A stretch of DNA of 64,000 bases from Mesorhabditis belari. Taxonomy: Eukaryota > Nematoda > Chromadorea > Rhabditida > Rhabditidae. A model generated the notes under the pieces. It saw only the letters and a program-made list of their open reading frames with translations, was not told where the DNA came from and did no database searches. Of the stretch, positions 57,301-64,000 are shown one piece after another. The stretch is taken from NCBI GenBank assembly GCA_958450365.1, contig CAUEEP010000904.1, positions 434,001 to 498,000 of the forward strand, in the 5' to 3' direction. Numbering within the stretch: position 1 is the stretch's first letter; every line of letters begins with the position of its first letter. The position numbers and the translations under genes are program-made.

Positions 57301-58985
57301 TAATTCTGGAATTTAGCGAGTTTCTCATCCACAATCGGTTATCGTTTATGCAGCTGTGCGATCAGATGGAAAAATGTCGCTTGTTTTCGTGGATGCTGGT
57401 GTTAAGATCAATCAGGACGTGTATTTCAATTTCCTTAAAGACTAATTATTTCGATGGGCAAATCCACACTTCGGGGCACGCCATTGGGCGTTTCAGCAAG
57501 AGGGTGCCTGCGTAAAAAGTTCGCAAAGTTCAGTATTGATGTGAGAACAATCGAATTTATCAAGTTTTCCGAGTGTACCGAGTAATTTGTCAAGTACCAA
57601 GCTCTCCTGATCTTAATCCCCTTGATGACTCTGTCTGGACCGTTTTGGAAGCAAAAGTTTGCTCGAAGCCGCACAAAAACATCAATTCCTTGAAGAAATC
57701 GTTGTTGAAAGCCTGGGATGAGTTGAATAGAGTCTACCTGCTATCCACGGTCTAGTCTACCTGCGTTCCCGAAACGACTCAAGGCCTGTACTAACGCTCC
57801 AGGCCTGTACTAACGCTCCGGGCCTGTACTAACGCTCCAGGCCTGTACTAACGCTCCAGGCCTGTACTAACGCTCCAGGCCTATACTAACGCTCCGGGCT
57901 TGTACTAACGCTCCGGGCCTGTACTAACGCTCAAGGCTTCCACTTTAAGCTTGGTTGATTTTTTTGTTGAAAAATAGATAAAAAATGTTATTTTACCAGT
58001 GGTTTAATTATTTTTAAATCATAGTTGGCTGATTCCAGCAAATTTTGCTATAATTTCGTACCACTCTGTATACTATTGTTGGGATTTTCTAGTATAAGTG
58101 CTCTCCCTAATAAATGTACTCCACCTACCTAGGGACCTATCTCAATCATGCCAAAAAGAACTTCTCCCCTGTTAACAAGAAAACACTCAAAAAGGAGTAT
58201 AACCTTAGCTATCATCTTCTTGGAGATTCGATAGGTTCCGTGACCCCAAAGCTCCATTCCCTCCATTCGTATCGAAATCCCGTTTTCGGTGAGCGTATAG
58301 TGAAAGCTGAATTTTACTGATTAGGTCATTTAGGTCATTTTTAGGGTCTAACTAGGAAAAGTTTAGAGAAAACGCTACTCTTTAGTGGCATGCTCATTAA
58401 AAAAATACTTGCATAGTCAGTTTATCATACCAAGCTCTCTACCTAACCATTTGGTGCAAAATTTTCTCACTGTGGTCTTTTCATTCCGTCGATTATCATA
58501 TCATACAATTCCAATTTGTAAGATTTCTTGTGTTCTTGATCTGGTAGACGCATTCCCGGCATATTCTTCTCGAGCTAAAGAGAATGATCAGGGCTGTGGA
58601 TATTGGATATATTCACATTCACATATTTGTAACTTCTTAGGTAAAATTTTGGCTATTTCTGTTTTTTATGACCTCACTATCGCCCTTATTAGCCCAAAAT
58701 ATGTATCCAAATTTCCATACAAAAAAGCCGATATCCAGTTTTCGGATATTCACCCAGTCTTGATGATGCTCAAAATCGTTTGAGCTGAAAATCGACTTCA
58801 TACCTTAGCTCTACATTAGTTCATACATAAATAAATGAAATAAAATGTTTGCAAACCATTCGTATTCCGGTCTCTCTGAGGAAATCCCATCCCCGATGAT
58901 TCAGGCGGATTTTCAGTGATGGATTCCCTGGATTCCCGGAGGCGGCCAGAGCGAGCACGAGAACGAAAAACCAAAGCAAACGCAT
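54352..58985 (-). CDS. LBP/BPI/CETP-family protein, right-arm copy, probably frameshifted
   Basis: Model: complement(join(54352..54416,54587..54696,~54743..54857,55012..55103,55166..55274,55355..55499,55667..55749,55846..55970,56307..56409,56436..56572,58204..58306,58471..58574,58857..58985)). Twelve exons match the left copy in size and phase, with a few substitutions (LELYDMIIDG for LELSDMTIDG). Exon 10 (55012-55103) is 92 nt instead of 103: a 6-nt and a 5-nt difference near its end (LSLDLFLHPK..RLALWE) shift the phase into the next exon, where the family reading INSTSHVFVRAEDTTLKVRV is lost unless another splice site is used. Its 26-nt intron (56410-56435) has the normal TTCAG acceptor. 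The same spliced-leader-type TTTTTCAG precedes the ATG. Intron 3 carries the maT copy 56665-58070. Confidence 0.75.
56105..56180 (+). repeat. G-rich tract, right-arm counterpart
   Basis: ggggatggtgggggctgggt and agggggtg: four G runs of 3-5 within about 26 nt. On the coding (minus) strand of the gene it is C-rich. Shorter than the left-arm tract at 36943-37043. Confidence 0.7.
56665..58070 (+). mobile_element. maT transposon, decayed, right-arm copy
   Basis: Inverted ends tacagggtggtccaaaattc / gaaattatagc-type with ccactctgta. Plus-strand remnants: ATG at 56834 MVKKFVHLDSIVVLHKSGIS with AKRLKINKIVVYR (helix-turn-helix), DGKMSLVFVDAGVKINQDVY at about 57366, and PDLNPLDDSVWTVLEAKV near 57610. 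Many frameshifts. Orthologous to 35185-36460. Confidence 0.8.
57785..57940. repeat. 19-bp minisatellite, only in right arm
   Basis: Eight units of ctgtactaacgctccaggc near the 3' end of the maT copy. The left arm has a single unit (35318-35340). Confidence 0.9.
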
Positions 58986-59347
58986 CGGCTGAAAAATAAA
59001 AGATTTTTTCAAAATTTAAAGTCTTCTAAAGTCGAACTATGGGTTTAGATTAATTAGCGGAATCCGTAAATAATCCGCGTATAAAATTATATTATAAAAG
59101 GGTTGTTGACTCTCTTTTCTCCCAGCAAACAAAAAATTGGCTCCTCTTTCTTATCAGATCAGCTGGTCAAATTTGTAGCCCACAGTCCTTTTTTCAAGTG
59201 AGTGTTGTCTTGCCAAAAGTCCTCAGCAGATAGGCTCTTCCAAATCCCAGAGCACCGAGAGCATAAACTTCTTCTCATCCACATTTGGCTTGACGTCGGG
59301 TTCTGGCTTTTCCCCTTCAGCAACCCATTGTCGCCTTCTCCGACAAT

Positions 59348-60635
59348 TACAGGGTGCCCCAAAATTATGGTTACGAAATAACGTAAAAGTTTTCGACTTT
59401 ATTTACATAGCAAAAATCAGCTGATAAGGAAAAATTTATTCTAAACAATTTAATTAACAATAAAAACAACATTTAAATCTCAAAATGGCCTCCTTTAGCA
59501 GCTATGCATTTCCTTAATCGTTTTGGAAAGTCATTAATGGCCTTTTCAATGGTAGACAAAGGAATCTCGTTCCAAGCTTTGATCAAATCCTTTTTCAATG
59601 AGTCTATTGTTGTGTGAGCTTTTGCACAAGCTTTGCTTTCAAGAATGGACCAGATAGAATAGTCTAAGGGGTTTAGGTCAGGGCTGTTTGAAGGCCATTT
59701 GCCCGGACGTTGTTGGCTGATATCCACTGTGATCCAGTCAGGAAAGTTGTTTGAGATCCATTCTTGTGTAACAGCTGCTTTGTGAGATGGAGCTCCATCC
59801 TGTTGATAAGTCCAGCTATTGGCGCCAAAATGAGCTTGAGTCCAGGGCAAAACATTATTTTTGAAGCATATTGATATAAGCTATTTTATCGATTTTGACT
59901 CCTGGTGGAATGAAGATCAAAGGAGTTTTTCCGCTGTGAGTTACTCCGGCCCATATCATAACTTGTTGCGGCTTTTGTTGTCTTGACACAATTCTATCAT
60001 CAAGAGGTAGTGGATCCTTTGACCAAACACGATCGTTTTGATGGTTATGGGCTTGCTCAATAGCAAACCACTTCTCGTCTGTGAAGAGAATTCCTTGATG
60101 GCGATTTGAGCCAAAGCGTCTCAGAAGCTGCTTGCACCGGGAAAATCGTTTTGCTTTCATAACGTCCGTCAATAAATGGCCTTTGACACCTTTTCTGGCT
60201 TTCATGCCGGCTGTTTTGAGCATACGATGAACAGAACTCTTGCCGATTCCGACAGATTGCGCGAGTTTTCGAACGGAGTTCTTGGACGAATTCGGACTTC
60301 TTTTGAGCCGTTTAAAAACTTTTCGTCGTTTTGCAGAAACATTGGCAGTCTTCTTTCGACCGCGTCCCGAGCGATCTTCATTTGATCCCGTTTCCTTGTA
60401 TCGCTTCACTGCGCGGGACACATTCATTTTCCCCTCCTGCAAGATTCGCGAAATTTCAGCGTTGGTTTTTCCCCGTTGGTGGAGGGAAATTATAGCTGGT
60501 CGAAGGTCCTTCTTCGATTTCATACCTGAAAATAGATAAATTAGTACAATGAAACCAAAAAAGTAAGAAAAAACCAGTAAAATGAAAAAAAAGGCAAATA
60601 GAGTGCGCGTAACCATAATTTTGGGACACCCTGTA
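59348..60635 (-). mobile_element. maT transposon, near-complete
   Basis: TA-flanked 1288 bp; inverted ends tacagggtgccccaaaatta / taattttgggacaccctgta. The left arm has the undisturbed TA (33868-33869), so both ends and the TA duplication are certain. Confidence 0.95.
59473..60523 (-). pseudogene. maT-family transposase with a single frameshift
   Basis: ATG at 60523 (MKSKKDLRPAIISLHQRGKT). Two helix-turn-helix units, GRGRKKTAN, then the catalytic domain: ILFTDEKWF (first D), WTYQQDGAPSHKA (second D) and PDLNPLDYSIWSILE (third D), ending AINDFPKRLRKCIAAKGGHF. The frame breaks once, at about 59854: CTTCAAAAATAATG reads into a stop, and one extra A would restore LQKNNVLPW. Otherwise intact, about 350 residues, normal for the family. 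The gap between the second and third D is 44 residues by my count, versus 37 in typical maT. Confidence 0.9.
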
Positions 60636-61033
60636 GAATCCATTTTCATCCCCGTCACAATACGGGGTAAAAAAGATTTGCGCTCGTATCGAGAAAGATG
60701 AGCGGCACTGGTTTCTGACACGTTGCCATTTCTGGGTGTCCGTTAAAACATGTGGAATCCAAGTCCCTAATTTTGATTTAGACCCAAGTGTATCCAATAT
60801 TCGAGTATTATTGTATGAGCAACTGATAACTCTTTTACGATTTCGCAACAAGAAAGCCTTTTCTTTGGTTTGAAAAATTTCGAGCAACTCGTCAGTATCC
60901 CGCTGGACTGCTGGATGACCCTTCCCTTTGTATTTCAGGATTTATCCCCAGAATGGAATTGAACAAACCAGTTTGCACAGGTCCGTAGTGTGACTGATCC
61001 TTCCACATAAGTATTCTCAATATTAGCTGAACA

Positions 61034-62454
61034 TTAGAGGCCCTTGTGTCCTTGTAGAAATTCGTACAACATAACGTGTCTCTCCAGCTGGAAATTTTCA
61101 ATAGGCCCAGTTCAAAGTTAAGTTCAACAAAGTTAAGTAAATTTCCAAAAACCAAATATGTTGAAAGTGAAAGTTCATTGTTTTCGCAAGAGTGAATGCT
61201 CATTTACCTATTTTCCACAAACTCCCTCATGTTTGTTTACATCTCTGGGATTTCATTTGAAAAAACGTACCAAGTCATACCCACCAAGCCAATATTTTGA
61301 CGAGAGATTTGATTCTTTTAAAATAACATTTGAGCTGTTACTTAAAACAAAAGTATAAATTTAAAAAGGCCTTTTGAAGGATTTTTGAATTGAAAACAGG
61401 TTAAAATAGGTGAGCGCCATGACAGTTTGCCTCCAGCGTACTACTTTGCTTCTATGGCGAGCTAGATGGCTCTGATCAGGATGGTTTAATTGTAGAAATG
61501 CTCCCAGGATTTCAGCTTCAAAATACTATATAGTAAGTCCAATTTTGATTTGAGTTTTAGCTGAAAAATGAAGCTTCTTTTGTAAACTGTGCGGGAACTC
61601 TTTGATCACCCTGTATTTGTCTAACGATCGATATGTGCATCGTCTGATTTTAGTCTTTTATTCATTTCTTATTCAGCAAAGAATTTACGACATTCCTCCA
61701 GTGAATATTTCTTTCTTATCAGTTGAGATTTTTCTCCTATGACAAAAAGGCTTTTCTCCTATAATAAGATTGGGTGTGTCAGGCGCAGACGAAACTTTTC
61801 AGCTCGAAATTTTACTATTACTCTAAACTCTTCAATTTTTATCTATCTTTATGGAGGCTTGATTTTTCAATTCTGGGAGAACTAACGAAAAAATTTGATT
61901 TTGCTATTTTTTCATGGAGAAACTTGATGAAGAGCAACTTTTGCCCTTTGATCAGCCGTCGATACATCTTGCAAAAACTACGATAGCACAAACAAGGCAA
62001 AGCAAGTTTTCTTTTTTCTATGTATATAAAAAAATTGTTCAAGAATATTCTAAATGAAATTTATAAATTAATAAAGTTTGTTTTTCTAAGAACTTTAATT
62101 TTTAGTTTATCGGCTGGCCTGCTTTTTATAGATCAAGCTAAGTTTTTGAAAAGTTCCTTTTTACCTACTCTTTGACCGAATTCGAAAAAGCTGAGCGAAA
62201 AAAAAAACAACCATGTGGTTCTATTTGAGGAAATGCAGTTACACTTATAAGTAGCATCAATCTCTATCAGAGTAAGGTATTGAAGTGAAACTAGCTACTT
62301 TTGATCATAAACTTGATGGACAGAACTCAAGTTTTGTTTCTTTTCTGCTTCTCGCAGCATGCTTTGTAATCTCGAAATGAAATAGTGCAATTTTCGCCGT
62401 TTAAAAGTCTCACAGCCTCTTTGGAACGTTCCCTTGTAAGTATAACTAGTCTAC
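61034..62454. other. Intergenic DNA, no gene recognised
   Basis: A lone Tc1-type right end (gggaactctttgatcaccctgta) is at 61591-61613; its partner was not found. No convincing exons. Confidence 0.4.
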
Positions 62455-62585
62455 AAATGCGAATTTGCCCACTCTACTACTTGATCGTCTTTATTACGGG
62501 TGAGAACAAAAGGAACAAAAGGAGTCAAAATCTTGGATTCTTATTTAAAGAATGAGGAGTGAATTTTTCAATAATGGTATCCATT
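62455..62585 (+). repeat. Duplicated fragment of acyltransferase exon 2 and its intron
   Basis: 'gcgaatttgcccactctact' through 'gaggagtgaatttttcaata' repeats 62928-63030 almost exactly, with a small internal 'aaaggaac' duplication. It lies upstream of exon 1 of the same gene. Confidence 0.85.
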
Positions 62586-62665
62586 AAACCTACCTACGAA
62601 AGCTACACCACCTTACCAAAAACCTGCTTCTCCACATCCCATAAAATCTCTTAAATTCTTTTTAG

Positions 62666-64000
62666 ATGTGAGCGATTTTCGACAAGACATCGCTCTTTTG
62701 AGAGCTCTCGCCATATTGGCCGTTCTCGGTTATCATTTTTGGCCTTCGATTTTCCCGGAAGGATTTCTCGGAGTTGATCTGTAAATCATTCAAATCTTTT
62801 GTCTCTATCTTGCCGTGAAAGTTTAGCTTTTTCGTCATTTCTGGTTACTTGATGATAGTGGTGCTCGATCGATCGAAACTCATTCCCCATCATATGATTG
62901 TCGAGTTTTACTATAAACGAGTAAAGCGAATTTGCCCACTCTACTACTTGATCGTCTTTATTACGGGTGAGAACAAAAGGAGTCAAAATCTTGGGTTCTT
63001 ATTTAAAGGATGAGGAGTGAATTTTTTAATAATGATATATCATGCATCCAACAGAGACTACTATAACTTTGGTGGCTAAAATCGCTGAAAAATCATCAAC
63101 TAGATAATTAGATTAGAATAGGATTGACGGATGATTCGGAAACTAGATTGTTTTCCAATAGAATGCACTAGATCTCTGTTTCCTAGGTCTGATGCCAATG
63201 GAACAACTTTCTCTAGTAAGCATTGCATTCCACTCCTTTTATCATTTACCTTACCTTCTGGGTATTCAAATTGAAGATGAGCCTAAATGAACCCGGACCG
63301 AGTGACCCGGTTCTTTTAATCAATCACGAAATTGAATCAAGTCTAGATCTATCACTATTTACAGTCAAAACTATAAATAATCTTCTATTTTCAGGTTTTT
63401 TTGCAATGTTTGTCTATTCGGCCAGCTGGGCCCAGCAATATTTCTCCTACTATCTTCCGTCAAATTTATTGACACTAAATTTGAGAATGGTCTCAACAGA
63501 TGGTGACTATTTCGAAGAAGTTTGTTTGTATTTTCGTTTATTTGTATTTCCGAAGAAATTTGTAGGAGAAAAGTCTAACAATTTCATATTCTAGGGAACC
63601 GTTGGGATTCCATTTCTTCATTTTTGGTCTCTAGCTGTAGAGATGCAATTCTATATTGTCGCACCAATCATTTTTCTCTGCTCAAAGATGCAAGTCGAGG
63701 GTATAATAAATCGATTGTGTTTCTCTCAAGAAATAGCGCAAAATCGGAAACGAACGCAAAATAGAAAACATTTAAAATAAACTGAATATCTTAAAAATTG
63801 TAGAAGATATTTGAGATATTCTGTTGATTTCGACCTAACCCGTTTCCTATTTCACACTATTTCTTGAGGGGAACACACTCTAATAATAAATATTTCTTTT
63901 TATTTGAATTAAGCCAAATGAATTCAGGCTATCGATGTGGATGGTTAATAATGCTCATAATCCTGGTGATTTCGCTGAAATTCCGCCTCGAAATCACCCC
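62666..64000 (+). CDS. Acyltransferase-3 family membrane protein (oac-like), runs off right edge
   Basis: Partial model: join(<62666..62780,62827..62966,63187..63215,~63395..63520,63595..63700,63928..>64000). FRQDIALLRALAILAVLGYH carries the family's R..ALAIL.V..YH motif with the presumed catalytic His; next FFVISGYLMIVVL (the FF.ISG block) and YYKRVKRICPLYYL (the R(R)..RI.P.Y block); FFAMFVYSASWAQQYFSYYL; then HFWSLAVEMQFYIVAPIIF (the WSL..E.QFY block) and a TM (LIMLIILVISLKFRL). Nematode OAC proteins are multi-pass acyltransferases. Exons 1-3 and 5-6 join in phase; the piece between 63215 and 63395 is unresolved, an extra small exon is likely. The 5' start lies left of 62666 and was not found; the 3' half is outside the window. 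Confidence 0.85.

Larger units (their letters stand above)
59155..60790 (-). pseudogene. Mariner relic (right arm) split by a maT insertion
   Basis: Same relic as 33700-34060: pieces at 59155-59347 (KKFMLSVLWDLE region) and 60636-60790 (HVLTDTQKWQRV, RYERKSFLPRIVTG) separated by the 59348-60635 element. Confidence 0.65.
53981..61033. repeat. Right arm of large inverted duplication
   Basis: Reverse complement of 33478-39076. It is 1.45 kb longer, mainly because of the 1288-bp maT insertion at 59348-60635 and a 19-bp repeat expansion at about 57785-57940. Intergenic, intronic and exonic DNA all match, so it is a genomic duplication, not retroposition. Confidence 0.9.

Noticed and set aside
59855..60721. 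288-codon ORF starting at 60721
   Set aside because: The segment before the ATG at 60523 is transposon end and mariner relic; the family N-terminus is MKSKKDL.

Overview
The window looks like nuclear DNA of a rhabditid-type nematode. The evidence is intron-rich genes with 26-90 nt introns and TTTTCAG-type acceptors, chemoreceptor-type 7TM genes, a C-type lectin, an LBP/BPI gene with a likely trans-splice acceptor 3 nt before its ATG, an O-acyltransferase-like gene, TTAGGC telomere-type repeats, and a dense load of Tc1/mariner/maT, Merlin, MULE and MITE elements. No virus, plasmid, CRISPR or prokaryotic operon signal was seen. Most computed long ORFs are shadows; the real genes are multi-exon models that I assembled by hand from exon translations, splice sites and matching phases.

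Layout. 0.3-2.6 kb: minus-strand secreted protein with DHFYT (DUF5648-type) repeats. 2.9-6.5 kb: minisatellite, a mariner deletion derivative and a complete but dead Merlin element with TIRs and target duplication. 6.9-10.6 kb: plus-strand 7TM receptor whose introns hold nested MITEs. 11.0-13.4 kb: 17-bp minisatellite, a small secreted protein, a foldback element. 13.5-15.0 kb: minus-strand intronless gene of an unrecognised family. 15.6-19.7 kb: repeats, a small possible gene, MITEs. 19.8-22.8 kb: minus-strand two-domain C-type lectin, with a foldback element in an intron. 23-29 kb: foldback element, truncated maT transposon, 20-bp minisatellite, a tiny secreted-peptide gene, Tc1-type MITEs. 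29.2-32.4 kb: minus-strand 7TM receptor.

33.5-61.0 kb is one large inverted duplication: arms of about 5.6 kb, each carrying an LBP/BPI-family gene, face each other across a 14.9 kb spacer. The spacer holds a C-terminally broken 7TM receptor gene, a decaying MULE/FLYWCH transposase gene and a kinase-transmembrane gene of unusual topology. Arm differences give a relative history: a maT copy and a mariner relic are in both arms (older), whereas a second maT copy, a 19-bp minisatellite expansion (right arm) and a TTAGGC array (left arm) are each in one arm only (younger). The two LBP/BPI copies each carry a different defect.

62.4-64.0 kb: plus-strand acyltransferase-3 (oac-like) gene running off the right edge, preceded by a duplicated exon fragment.

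The most novel-looking item is the kinase-TM-ectodomain protein (48.9-53.9 kb), whose 400-residue C-terminal domain appears related to the 13.5-15.0 kb protein. All family calls are from recognition of motifs, without database searches.
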